64,000 bases of DNA from the NCBI RefSeq assembly GCF_003569805.1, contig NZ_KZ984051.1, forward strand, positions 1,563,953 through 1,627,952. The letters run 5' to 3'. Within the stretch, counting starts at the first letter, position 1; the number at the start of each line of letters is the position of its first letter. Below the pieces are notes generated by a model that was not told the origin of the DNA, ran no database searches, and saw only the letters and a list, made by a program, of their open reading frames with translations. The DNA is from Microbacterium halotolerans. GTDB lineage: Bacteria; Actinomycetota; Actinomycetes; Actinomycetales; Microbacteriaceae. The position numbers and the translations under genes were made by a program. Of this stretch, positions 17,457 to 25,473 are shown in pieces.

Positions 17457-17663
17457 GCGCCTCGAGCAGTTCGGGGCGGGCGACGGCCTGCGGGTGCGCG
17501 GACAGCGCGCCCGTCACCTGTCGAGTGATCGCAGGGGAGAGCAGGGAGTCGCCCGCTGCCACCGCCCTGACGGCTCGACGAGCATGCGCAGCCCGGTGCA
17601 GACGAGTTCCTGGTCGTCGACCAGCACGATATTCGTCCAGGACACCCTGGTCACTTTGCTCAT
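17457..17663 (-). pseudogene. Decayed NarL-family response regulator
   Basis: An ATG at 17661-17663 opens MSKVTRVSW and then IVLVDDQELVCTGLRMLVE, the N-terminal strand, acidic pocket and first helix of a receiver domain. About 70 residues are then missing, including the phospho-acceptor. The sequence resumes in another frame with RAVRAVAAGDSLLSPAITRQV and ARPELLEALSRTE, the receiver end and linker that precede a LuxR helix-turn-helix. That DNA-binding domain is gone; the remnant ends at the purK stop. A deletion and frameshift joined at GAGCCGTCAGG explain the layout. No matching kinase gene is adjacent. Confidence 0.75.
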
Positions 17664-17824
17664 CCGGAACGGGGGCGTCTCCGCCTGGCCTCTCCCCGTA
17701 TTCGCGTTCCTGATGCCGGTCGTCTCCGTCGCTTCGGCCGCGGCAGCCGTGCTCGTCGACCGCCGTCGAGCCAGGGGACGTGCGGATGAGGACCGTGGCG
17801 CCGACCGTGCCGGCGACACGCGCC

Positions 17825-17850
17825 GGGAATAGCCAGGCGCCATGGACGTT
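17825..17850 (+). promoter_or_regulatory. Candidate ECF-sigma promoter for the small RNA
   Basis: GGGAAT (17825-17830) and CGTT (17847-17850) are separated by 16 nt, matching the GGAAN-N16-18-CGTT pattern of SigH/SigE-type ECF sigma factors. Transcription would start near 17857-17862, at the foot of the structured element. The downstream TAGACT could instead be a housekeeping -10, but no matching -35 is seen. Confidence 0.4.
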
Positions 17851-17860
17851 AGACTTCTGT

Positions 17861-17948
17861 AGCCGGGCCGCAGCAAACCCCGGGCTCCAATTTTTGCCGC
17901 TTCGAGCGGACCACGCGCCGAGAGGCGTTTTCTGCGGCCCGGTCTTTT
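17861..17948 (+). ncRNA. Candidate structured small RNA with intrinsic terminator
   Basis: A perfect 11-bp GC stem pairs 17863-17873 with 17932-17942 and is followed by TCTTTT. It encloses two further hairpins: 17897-17909 (CCGCT-TCG-AGCGG) and 17915-17928 (five pairs closing a GAGA tetraloop, GNRA type), plus an unpaired CAAACCCCGG and a CCAATTTTTG stretch. This multibranched fold ending in a U run is unlike a plain terminator, and no coding gene ends just upstream except a decayed one on the other strand. An ECF-type promoter precedes it. I could not match it to a named family; the 6C RNA was considered and does not fit. Confidence 0.45.
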
Positions 17949-17979
17949 CATGTCCGCCCGACTCGCGCCTGCGAGCTCG

Positions 17980-18047
17980 CGAGATGCGCGCTTCTCGCCG
18001 AGATGCGCCGATTCTGACGGGCTCCTGTCGTAGAAGTGCGCATCTCG
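17980..18047 (-). repeat. 68-bp three-armed palindromic repeat, copy B
   Basis: On the minus strand: arm 1 CGAGATGCGCACTTCTACG, arm 2 GGCGCATCTCG ending at position 49, arm 3 GCGAGAAGCGCGCATCTCG. It lies 31 bp after the small RNA candidate and 53 bp before pabC. Confidence 0.85.
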
Positions 18048-18100
18048 GCAGCTGGGCGCGGGGCATCGGTGCGTGGCGTCTCACGGCGTAGGGTCGGAGC

Positions 18101-18991
18101 ATGACGCGGTTCGCCTTTCTGATCAGCCCGGTCCCGGCGGATGCGACCGGGGACTTCGAATCCACGATCACGCAGATCGATCCGGATGCTCCCGCCCTCA
18201 GCGTGGGCGATCTCAGCGCGAATCGCGGCGACGGCGTGTTCGAATCGATCGGCGTCTTCGACGGCAGGGCGAAGCAGGTCGTGCCGCACTTGGAGCGGCT
18301 GGCCAACTCGGCGCAGCTGCTCGAACTGCCCGAACCCAACATCGCGCAGTGGAGTCGCGCCTTCGATCGCGCCGTGGCGTCGATTCCCGACCGGGGTGAG
18401 TGGACGATCAAACTGCTGCTCAGCCGCGGCGTGCAGATCGGTGGGCCGGGCGCGCCGGCCAGCGGGCCGACCGCCTGGATCACGGCATCGCCCGCACCCG
18501 ACTTCACCGCTGCGCGGGAGAACGGCATCAGGGTCGTCACGCTCGATCGCGGCTACGACTCCGGCGCGGCGCAGCGTGCGCCGTGGCTGCTGCTGGGGGC
18601 GAAGACCCTCTCCTACGCGGTGAACATGGCCGCCGCGCGGGAGGCGCACAGGCGCGGGGCCGACGAGGCGATCTTCACCACCACAGACGGCTACCTGCTC
18701 GAAGCGCCGACCGCGAACGTGATCCTGCGCCGCGGCGACCACTTCATCACACCGGAGCCGACCGCGGGCATCCTGCACGGCACGACGCAGCTGGCCGCGT
18801 TCGACTGGCTCGAGGAGAACGGGCATCCGACCGGCTACGAGCACATCCCGGTTGCGGCGCTCGCCGCCGCGGACGCCGCCTGGTTCGTCTCGTCGATCCG
18901 GCTCGCCGCGCCCGTGACGCATATCGACGGGCGCGAGGTCCCCGTCGACAACGACCTCACTCGAGCACTGAACGTTCACCTGCGCGGCTGA
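18101..18991 (+). CDS. pabC: Class IV aminotransferase (aminodeoxychorismate lyase-like)
   Basis: The 296-residue PLP enzyme belongs to the fold-type IV family. It shows GDGVFESIGVFDG at about 44-56, a PLP lysine in LLLGAKTLSYAVNMAA, the EAIFTTTDGYLLEAPTANVIL segment with its conserved glutamate, and TAGILHGTTQ. Members near a nitrobindin or YgfZ gene in actinobacteria (Rv0812) are usually called 4-amino-4-deoxychorismate lyase, giving p-aminobenzoate for folate; a branched-chain or D-amino acid aminotransferase role cannot be ruled out. It is monocistronic, flanked on both sides by the 68-bp repeats. Confidence 0.82.
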   Translation: MTRFAFLISPVPADATGDFESTITQIDPDAPALSVGDLSANRGDGVFESIGVFDGRAKQVVPHLERLANSAQLLELPEPNIAQWSRAFDRAVASIPDRGEWTIKLLLSRGVQIGGPGAPASGPTAWITASPAPDFTAARENGIRVVTLDRGYDSGAAQRAPWLLLGAKTLSYAVNMAAAREAHRRGADEAIFTTTDGYLLEAPTANVILRRGDHFITPEPTAGILHGTTQLAAFDWLEENGHPTGYEHIPVAALAAADAAWFVSSIRLAAPVTHIDGREVPVDNDLTRALNVHLRG

Positions 18992-19021
18992 TTCTGGCCA
19001 TCTGGGCCCGTGCGCGGTTCG

Positions 19022-19089
19022 CGAGATGCGCACCTTTTCGACAGAATCACGTCCAAACCTGCGCATCTCGACGAGAAGAGCGCATCTCG
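19022..19089 (+). repeat. 68-bp three-armed palindromic repeat, copy C
   Basis: Arm 1 CGAGATGCGCACCTTTTCG, arm 2 CTGCGCATCTCG ending at position 49, arm 3 ACGAGAAGAGCGCATCTCG. It lies between the convergent pabC and sulP genes, 9 bp from the sulP stop, so it could also act as their shared transcription end. Confidence 0.85.
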
Positions 19090-19098
19090 GCAGCCGGC

Positions 19099-20736
19099 CT
19101 ACGGCGCGCGGAGGATGTGGTCGCGCGCGTGCGCGACGGCGGCGTCGAGCTCTGTGAACAGGTGCCGATGGTGGCGCAGCGACGCGAGCACACCGACCTT
19201 GCGGAAGAGCTCCCTGTGCATCGGTTGGACGCCCTTGATCAGCACGGTGATCCCGCGCCGCTCCAGCGTGCGCACCAGCGTGCTGAGCACGTTCGCCCCC
19301 GTCGCGTCGACGAGTTCCAGATGGGACATCCGCAGAATCGCGACCTGGACGCGTTCGAGGTTCTGCGCATCGTCGAACACCCGATCCGCGACGGAGAAGA
19401 TGAGCGGTCCGTCGAACCGCAGGAGTGCGATGCGCTCGTCTCCCTCGACAGCGGCGCCGGGCAGCGGCTCCGCGGTGACCCTGGTCGTCCCTGCCAGATG
19501 CCGGATCGCGAAGAAGCCGGCGAAGACCACCCCGATCACGACCGCGACGATCAGATCGAACGAGACCGTGATGATAGCCGTGAGAACGAATGCCGCGGCG
19601 TCAGACCGCGTCGACCGCAGGATGACGCGCACCGTGCTGAGACGGACCATGCGCACCGCCGTCATGACGAGGACGCCGCCGAGTGCCGCGACGGGGATGG
19701 CTGAGACCGGTGCAGAGGCCGCGAACACGATCACGAGCAGGAGCACCGCGTGCGTCGCGGCTGCCAGGCGCGTGCGCCCGCCGGCGCGGACGTTCACGGC
19801 CGTGCGGGCGATCGCACCCGTGGCTGGCATGCCGCCGAACAGCCCGGCGCCGATGGAGGCGAGCCCTTGGCCCACAAGCTCCCGGTCCGGATGGATCGCG
19901 CCGGTGTCGGCGAGCGATGAGGCCACGCGGGCCGAGAGCAGCGATTCGATTGCGGCGAGTGCGGCGACTGTCGCGGCGGGGCCGGCGAGCTCCAGGAGCA
20001 TGGCGGGGTCGACGGCGGGCAGAGCCGGCGCGGGCAGCGTCGCTGGCAGCGAGCCGATGGTCGCAAGCGGATTCGGAACGATCACGGCGATGATCGTGAC
20101 CATGACGATGCCGACGAGTGACCCCGGAATCGCCGGATGGATGCGCGGACACACGATCATGCAGGCGACGACGACCGCGGCGGCGCCGAGTGCCCAGAAC
20201 GCGTAGGAGCCGTTCGCAGTCGTGATCGACTCCCATGCCGCGACGGCCGCGTTCGCATCGTGCGAGGCGATGTCATCCGCGACCAGCGATGGGATCTGCT
20301 GCAGACCGATGATGACGGCGATTCCCAGGGTGAAACCTTCGATCACCGGCCAGGGGATGAAGCTCACGGCGCGCCCGAGCCTGGCCGCTCCCGCCGCGAG
20401 AACGATGATCCCCGCCATGATGCTCACGGCGGCGACGGCGCCGAGACCGTGCTGCGCGACGATCGGCGCGAGCACGACCACCATCGCTCCCGTCGGGCCC
20501 GACACCTGCACGTGAGATCCGCCGAACACGGCTGCGATCACACCAGCGACGATCGCCGTGATCAGGCCGGCTTCGGCCCCGGCGCCGGAGCTCACGCCGA
20601 AGCCGAGCGCGAGCGGCAGCGCGACGATGCCGACGGTGATGCCGGCGATGAGGTCGCGTCGCCAGGTCCGCGGCACCGCACGGTAGTCGGCACGCGACGG
20701 CAGAAGGCCGACGAATCTCCTCGCCCTGCCGTTCAT
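19099..20736 (-). CDS. SulP family anion transporter with STAS domain
   Basis: The 545-residue protein has the SulP/SLC26 layout: some 10-14 membrane helices (about 25-410) with GLVTAIVAG-like and SGPTGAMVVV anion-site segments, followed by a cytoplasmic STAS domain (about 430-545; ILRMSHLELVDATGANVL). SulP proteins carry sulfate, bicarbonate or other anions; the substrate is not readable here. The ATG at 20736 overlaps the ArsR-type stop by 4 bp, so expression is coupled to that regulator. Confidence 0.88.
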   Translation of the reverse strand: MNGRARRFVGLLPSRADYRAVPRTWRRDLIAGITVGIVALPLALGFGVSSGAGAEAGLITAIVAGVIAAVFGGSHVQVSGPTGAMVVVLAPIVAQHGLGAVAAVSIMAGIIVLAAGAARLGRAVSFIPWPVIEGFTLGIAVIIGLQQIPSLVADDIASHDANAAVAAWESITTANGSYAFWALGAAAVVVACMIVCPRIHPAIPGSLVGIVMVTIIAVIVPNPLATIGSLPATLPAPALPAVDPAMLLELAGPAATVAALAAIESLLSARVASSLADTGAIHPDRELVGQGLASIGAGLFGGMPATGAIARTAVNVRAGGRTRLAAATHAVLLLVIVFAASAPVSAIPVAALGGVLVMTAVRMVRLSTVRVILRSTRSDAAAFVLTAIITVSFDLIVAVVIGVVFAGFFAIRHLAGTTRVTAEPLPGAAVEGDERIALLRFDGPLIFSVADRVFDDAQNLERVQVAILRMSHLELVDATGANVLSTLVRTLERRGITVLIKGVQPMHRELFRKVGVLASLRHHRHLFTELDAAVAHARDHILRAP

Positions 20737-21092
20737 CTGGACTGCTCGGACCCGACGAGGGCACCTTCGAGGCGAGAGCCGTCCTCCGAGAGGACATCGA
20801 GCAGGAGCGCCCGCGCCACGGTCAGCATCTCGGCCACGCGCTCGCCCGTGATCCGGTAGTAGACGTGGCTTCCCCGGCGCTCCGAGGTCACCAGGCGGTA
20901 GCGGCGCAGCACGGACAGGTGCTGAGAGAGATGGGAGGCCTCGAGACCGGTCTCGCGTTGGAGAAAGCCCACGCTCAGCTCCTCGCTCTCCGAGAGCAGC
21001 TCGAGGATCCGGATGCGCAGCGGATGCGCGAGGCCCTTGAACAGACTCGCCTTGATCTCATAGAGCGGCCGAGAGAGATTGCTGAATGGCAT
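20733..21092 (-). CDS. ArsR-family winged-helix regulator
   Basis: The 119-residue protein has the ArsR fold: FKGLAHPLRIRILELLSE (helix 1-2), a recognition helix in TGLEASHLSQHLSVLRRYRLV, and a wing in RRGSHVYYRI. It has no cysteine and no obvious metal or thiol sensing site. The start at 21092 (MPFSNLS) is preferred: TATGAT, a good -10, ends 9 nt before it and no ribosome site lies between, implying a leaderless message. A start at 21122 would add ten residues and overlap this promoter. It is followed by the SulP gene with an ATGA overlap. Confidence 0.85.
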   Translation of the reverse strand: MPFSNLSRPLYEIKASLFKGLAHPLRIRILELLSESEELSVGFLQRETGLEASHLSQHLSVLRRYRLVTSERRGSHVYYRITGERVAEMLTVARALLLDVLSEDGSRLEGALVGSEQSR

Positions 21093-21106
21093 GATGAAGT
21101 CATCAT
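21091..21106. promoter_or_regulatory. Palindrome at the arsR start, candidate autoregulatory operator
   Basis: ATGATGA-AG-TCATCAT is a perfect 7-bp inverted repeat that overlaps both the proposed -10 (TATGAT on the minus strand) and the start codon of the ArsR gene. A repressor bound here would block its own operon. Confidence 0.55.
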
Positions 21107-21155
21107 ATCGTGCCGACCGCATACCCCTGCCCTGTCCGTCCCGGCGACGAAAGGT

Positions 21156-21770
21156 TCAGCGGGAGAGGAGGGCGTCGGCGAACTCGAGGAACCAGGTGCG
21201 GGCGACTGCGGGTGTGAGGGTCGCGACGCCCTGTGCGCGCTGGGTGGCGAGGCCGTCAGAATACGCGGCGAGCTTGAGAGCGGCGGCATCCGGATCGACA
21301 TCGCGGAACGTGCCGTCGGCCGCGCCGCGCGCGATCACCCTGGCCACGCAGCGCTCCCAGTGGCGGATGCGCGCGCCGTATGCGTCGTTCATGCCCGGTC
21401 GCTGCGAGATCGCGGCCCAGTAGTCCGTCCAGATGCGCCAATGCGCCTCGACCGCGTCGCCCTCGGCGAACAGCGGCTCGAGCAGAATTCCCAGCGCGCG
21501 CCCGGCATCCGGTTCCGCGTCGGCGGCGGAGACGACCTGCTCGTAGAAGCGCTCCGACTCTGCGATCACGACCGCCCCGAGGATGTCGTCGACGCTGTCG
21601 AAGTGGTACGTCACCGTGCCCATCGACACGTCGGCCGCTGAGGCGATGTCGCGCAGCGAGGTCGAGCCGAGGCCCCGCCGCACGATCACGGCGCGCGCCG
21701 CCGCGACGATCTGCTCCCGCCTGGCCGCGGGGCTCATCCGGCGCCGCGGAGGCTTCGCCCCGTCGCTCAT
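21156..21770 (-). CDS. TetR-family regulator of the peptide transport operon
   Basis: The 204-residue protein has a TetR N-terminal domain (about 10-60: REQIVAAARAVIVRRGLGSTSLRDIASAADVSMGTVTYHF) and a variable ligand-binding C-terminal half. The start at 21770 overlaps the hydrolase stop as ATGA, making it the last gene of the operon. It probably represses or tunes that operon in response to a substrate or product; no operator was pinned down. Confidence 0.87.
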   Translation of the reverse strand: MSDGAKPPRRRMSPAARREQIVAAARAVIVRRGLGSTSLRDIASAADVSMGTVTYHFDSVDDILGAVVIAESERFYEQVVSAADAEPDAGRALGILLEPLFAEGDAVEAHWRIWTDYWAAISQRPGMNDAYGARIRHWERCVARVIARGAADGTFRDVDPDAAALKLAAYSDGLATQRAQGVATLTPAVARTWFLEFADALLSR

Positions 21771-23758
21771 GCCGACGTGCGCGGGATCGTGTTCGCCTTC
21801 GTGCACTCGAAGATCTTCTCGCGCACACCGTCGCGCTCCGCGAAGGCGGTCACGGCGTTTTCGAGATGGAAGCTCTCGGCGTCGCATCGGATGATCGAGC
21901 GCGTCTCGATGTCGGCAGCCCAACCGTCGTTCGACAGTCGCAGCGACCACCGCGACTCCGTCTCGGGGGAGTCCGGATGCCCCTCCCTGATGCGGTAGAT
22001 CTCCCGCGCGCTCTCAAGGAAGTCGAGGCCGTCGGGGTAGTGACGGGTGCCGCCGTAGTTCGGGTCGATGTCGAGCACGGTCTCACCGGTGGCGATGTCG
22101 CTCGTGACTACGCGCGGCGGGCGCGGCGCGGCAGCGCCATCCGGAGCCGTGATCTCGATCGGACGGACGTGCTCGGCCGGGCCGAACGACACCGGGCGTC
22201 GGGCGTCCGCCACGAGCGGCAGAGTCACCGTGCTCGCAGCGAGATCGACGTCGAGCGAGCCGTCGACGCCGTGCGGCCAGATCCACGGCCAGTAGTGGTT
22301 GCTGATCGCGATCCGGACGGTGTGGCCGGGCTCGAAGCGGTAGCCGGAGGCGACGAGGTCGAACGTCACATCGACGTCCTCGCCCGGCGCCAGCGGCGTC
22401 GAGCGGTCGCGGCCTGCTCTCTTGAGCAGGTTCAGCACCCCGCGGGTGACCAGCGTCGACGACCCGTCGGGGGCGACGTCGCACAGACGCACGATCACAT
22501 TGCCGCGATCATGCGTCGACCGCAGCCGCAGCTGCACCTCCGCGCGCCCGAGCAGTTCGAACGGCTCGTCGACGGGGACATCGATGCAGGTCGAACGGCC
22601 GTCCTCCGCGCGCTGATCCGGCGGCAGATCTCCGACGTTGCCGAACGGGAAGAAGCGCCCGGCGTCCTGCCCGGTGTTCCACGGCGAGTCGACGATCGCG
22701 CGGCCGGCGCCCAGCGGCACCTCGTGTCTGTGCGTCTCGCCCGGCCAGTCGACGCCGACCCAGCGGCCCGGCTGCTCGTCGACGTAGGTGGCTGGTGCGA
22801 CCGGGTCGTTCACCCATGCGCGCAGGTCGGGGTCGTGCTCGACGCCGGTGTCGACACCTTTCAGCCAGCGGTCCCACCAGCGCAGCGTCTCTCCGAGGAA
22901 ATCGATGCCGGGACCCGGCGCCAGCCCGCGGTCGGGGTACTGGTGCGACCATGGCCCGATGATGCCCTTGGTCGGCACCTCGAGGTTCTCGAGCAGGCGC
23001 AGCACCGTGTCACGGTACGGATCGGACCAGCCGCCCACCGCCAGCACGGCGGCGCGGAAGCCGTCGTAGTCCTCGCAGGCGCTGCCGTGGCGCCAGTAGT
23101 CGTCGCGCTCCTGGTGCGCCAGCCACGTCTCCGCCAGCGGATGCTGGTGCGTGAGACGCTCGCGCCACTGCTCGGCCCATCCGGATCCGACGATCTCCGG
23201 CCGCGGCGGGCGGGAGGCGAAGGCGAGCATCGTGCCGGCCCACGCGGCCATATCGATCGCCAGCACGGCGCCGCCCATGTAGTGCACGTCGTTGTCGTAG
23301 CGGTCGTCGGTCGAGCACACCGTCACGATCGCCTTCAGCGATTCCGGCCCGCGGGCTGCGAGCTGCAGCGAGTTGAACCCGCCCCACGAGATGCCGAACA
23401 TGCCGACGTCCCCCGAGCACCACGGCTGTGCCGCGAGCCACTCGATCACCGCGATCCCGTCGTCGAGCTCCGCCGCGGAGTACTCGTCGTCGAAGAGCCC
23501 CTCACTCGAGCCGGAGCCGCGCACATCGACACGGATCGACGCGTAGCCGTTCGCGGCGTAGTACGGATGGCGCTCGCTGTCGCGCACGCTCGTCCAGTCG
23601 TCCAGCCGGTACGGCAGATACTCCAGAATCGCCGGCACCGGATGCTGCTCGGCGTCCCGCGGCAGCCAGACCCTCGCGTGCAGACGCACGCCGTCGGGCA
23701 TCGGGATCCACACGTCGCGCGTGTCGACCTGGTCCTGGTCGATGTCGATCAGCTTCAT
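21767..23758 (-). CDS. CocE/NonD family hydrolase (X-Pro dipeptidyl-peptidase S15 type)
   Basis: The 663-residue serine hydrolase has an alpha/beta-hydrolase domain with the nucleophile in MFGISWGGFNSLQ (G-x-S-x-G-G), the YYAANGYASIRVDVRGSGSSEG segment typical of S15/CocE, a helical cap, and a C-terminal jelly-roll domain (PFELLGRAEVQLRLRS ... EPGHTVRIAISNHYWP). Substrates in the family include proline peptides, cocaine esters and acylated compounds. Here it lacks a signal peptide and is coupled by ATGA overlaps to an ABC ATPase upstream and a TetR gene downstream, so it probably acts in the cytoplasm on what the transporter brings in. The start at 23758 (MKLIDIDQDQ) is fixed by that overlap. 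Confidence 0.87.
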   Translation of the reverse strand: MKLIDIDQDQVDTRDVWIPMPDGVRLHARVWLPRDAEQHPVPAILEYLPYRLDDWTSVRDSERHPYYAANGYASIRVDVRGSGSSEGLFDDEYSAAELDDGIAVIEWLAAQPWCSGDVGMFGISWGGFNSLQLAARGPESLKAIVTVCSTDDRYDNDVHYMGGAVLAIDMAAWAGTMLAFASRPPRPEIVGSGWAEQWRERLTHQHPLAETWLAHQERDDYWRHGSACEDYDGFRAAVLAVGGWSDPYRDTVLRLLENLEVPTKGIIGPWSHQYPDRGLAPGPGIDFLGETLRWWDRWLKGVDTGVEHDPDLRAWVNDPVAPATYVDEQPGRWVGVDWPGETHRHEVPLGAGRAIVDSPWNTGQDAGRFFPFGNVGDLPPDQRAEDGRSTCIDVPVDEPFELLGRAEVQLRLRSTHDRGNVIVRLCDVAPDGSSTLVTRGVLNLLKRAGRDRSTPLAPGEDVDVTFDLVASGYRFEPGHTVRIAISNHYWPWIWPHGVDGSLDVDLAASTVTLPLVADARRPVSFGPAEHVRPIEITAPDGAAAPRPPRVVTSDIATGETVLDIDPNYGGTRHYPDGLDFLESAREIYRIREGHPDSPETESRWSLRLSNDGWAADIETRSIIRCDAESFHLENAVTAFAERDGVREKIFECTKANTIPRTSA

Positions 23759-25473
23759 ACCTGGAGCAGGGCTCCCTCGTCGTCGCGCACGAACCGGCCG
23801 CCGCCTAGAGCGACCATTCGTGCTTCCGGATCGACGCGCGCGCGTCGGTCGTCCGCGTCGGCATCCGGCAGGTCGGTGTGGCCGGGCTCGACGACGGCGT
23901 CGAGCAGCGACCGGGTGTACGGGTGGCGCGGGTCGGCGAACAGCTCGGCCGAGGGCGCGGCCTCGACGATGCATCCGCCGTTCATCACCACGATCCGATC
24001 GGCGACGTTGCGCACCACGGCGAGGTCGTGGCTGATGAACAGGCACGACAGGTCGTGCTCGTCGCGCAGCGCGGCCAGCAGGTCGAGCACATCGGCCTGC
24101 ACCGACACGTCCAGGGCGGTCGTGATCTCGTCGGCGATCAGCAGCGTCGGGTCGGCCGCGAGCGCGCGGGCGATGCCGACGCGCTGGCGCTGACCGCCCG
24201 ACAGCTGTGCGGGGATCCGGTCGGCGAACTCCGGCCCGAGCCCCACCTCGGTCAGCAGCGCCTCGACGCGTTCACGACGGGCGACACGGCCGCGCACGCG
24301 CGAGAACACCGCCAGCGGGCGGGCGATCGCGTCGCCCACGGTGCGGCGCGGGTTCAGTGCGAGATCGGCGTTCTGGAAGATCAGCTGCACCGACCTGCGC
24401 ACGTCGACGGGCCGTTTCCCCACCGGCTTCAGCAGGTCGTGCCGTGATCCGTCGGAATCGGTCAGCTGCGCGCTGCCGGAGAGCACGGGTGCGAGCCCGG
24501 CGAACGCTGTGGCGACCGTCGATTTCCCGCTGCCGGATTCCCCGACGATCGCGATGGTCTCGCCGCGGTGGATGTCGAGGCCGAAGTCGCGCACTGCGCG
24601 CGTCGACGCGCCCGGATACCGGATGTCGATTCCCTCGCATCTCAGGACGGCTTCATCTGCGCGCGCTCGGACGTCCGGCGCCGCTGCGCCCTCGATGCGC
24701 GGCGCCGCGTCGAGCAGCTTCCGCGTGTACTGCTCGACTGGCCGTTCGAGCACATCGAGCACCCGGCCGCGCTCGACCTCGCGGCCGGTGCGCAGCACGA
24801 GCACGTCGTCGGCGACCGCCGAGACGACGCCGAGGTCGTGGCTGACGATCAGCACCGCCATGCCGAGCTCCGCGCGCAGATCGTTCACGAGCGCGAGCAC
24901 AGCGGCCTGGGTGATCACGTCGAGCGCGGTGGTCGGCTCGTCGAGCACGAGGATCTTCGGGTTCGTGGCGACCGCCATCGCGATGCCGACGCGTTGCTGC
25001 TGGCCGCCGGAGAGCTCGTGCGGGTAGCGGCGGCCGATCGTCTCGGGGGACGGGAGGCGCACGAGTCGGAGAAGCGACACGATGCGCTCGTCGCCGGACG
25101 GCAGGTCGTGCACGCGCAGCGCCTCGCGGATCTGCTCGCCGACGCGGATCGTCGGGGTGAGGGCGTGCCCGGCGTTCTGCGCGACCAGGGCGACCCGCTC
25201 GCCGCGCAGACGCCGCAGCGCCTCGGGTGCGAGCGAGAAGACGTCGTCGTCGAAGACGGTGACGGAGCCGGAGTCGATGCGCGAACCGTCGCGCAGGTGC
25301 CCGAGCAGGGTGCGCGCTGCGGTCGACTTGCCGCTCCCCGACTCTCCGACGAGGCCGAGCGTGCGGCCTTCGGCGAGGGTGAACGACAGGTCGTCCACTA
25401 CGGTGACGCGCTGGTCGCCGGTGCGGTAGGAGATGGTGAGGTCGCGCACTTCTGCGACGGTGGCGGCGGTCAT
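23755..25473 (-). CDS. Dipeptide/oligopeptide ABC transporter, two fused ATPase domains
   Basis: The 572-residue protein joins the two ATPases that are separate DppD and DppF proteins elsewhere. Domain 1 (about 5-260) has Walker A GESGSGKST, signature LSGGQQQR and Walker B VLDEPTTALD. Domain 2 (about 285-545) has GESGSGKST, LSGGQRQR and LIADEITTALD, where the usual proline of DEPT is isoleucine. Each ends with the short RHPYTRxLL-type tail of this subfamily. Start and stop both overlap neighbours by 4 bp (ATGA). Confidence 0.92.
   Translation of the reverse strand: MTAATVAEVRDLTISYRTGDQRVTVVDDLSFTLAEGRTLGLVGESGSGKSTAARTLLGHLRDGSRIDSGSVTVFDDDVFSLAPEALRRLRGERVALVAQNAGHALTPTIRVGEQIREALRVHDLPSGDERIVSLLRLVRLPSPETIGRRYPHELSGGQQQRVGIAMAVATNPKILVLDEPTTALDVITQAAVLALVNDLRAELGMAVLIVSHDLGVVSAVADDVLVLRTGREVERGRVLDVLERPVEQYTRKLLDAAPRIEGAAAPDVRARADEAVLRCEGIDIRYPGASTRAVRDFGLDIHRGETIAIVGESGSGKSTVATAFAGLAPVLSGSAQLTDSDGSRHDLLKPVGKRPVDVRRSVQLIFQNADLALNPRRTVGDAIARPLAVFSRVRGRVARRERVEALLTEVGLGPEFADRIPAQLSGGQRQRVGIARALAADPTLLIADEITTALDVSVQADVLDLLAALRDEHDLSCLFISHDLAVVRNVADRIVVMNGGCIVEAAPSAELFADPRHPYTRSLLDAVVEPGHTDLPDADADDRRARVDPEARMVALGGGRFVRDDEGALLQV

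Noticed and set aside
17647..17832. Plus-strand frame with one hydrophobic segment (WPLPVFAFLMPVVSVASAAA)
   Set aside because: It has no credible start or ribosome site and overlaps the start of the response regulator remnant; it may be part of a decayed gene but cannot be assigned.
17861..17948. 6C RNA
   Set aside because: The 6C RNA needs two hairpins with runs of six cytosines in the loops; this element has a four-C run outside a hairpin loop.
23755..25473. Frame-joined artefact in place of a genuine ATPase fusion
   Set aside because: Both ATPase domains lie in one uninterrupted frame with a normal linker, and such fused DppD-DppF proteins are common in actinobacteria.
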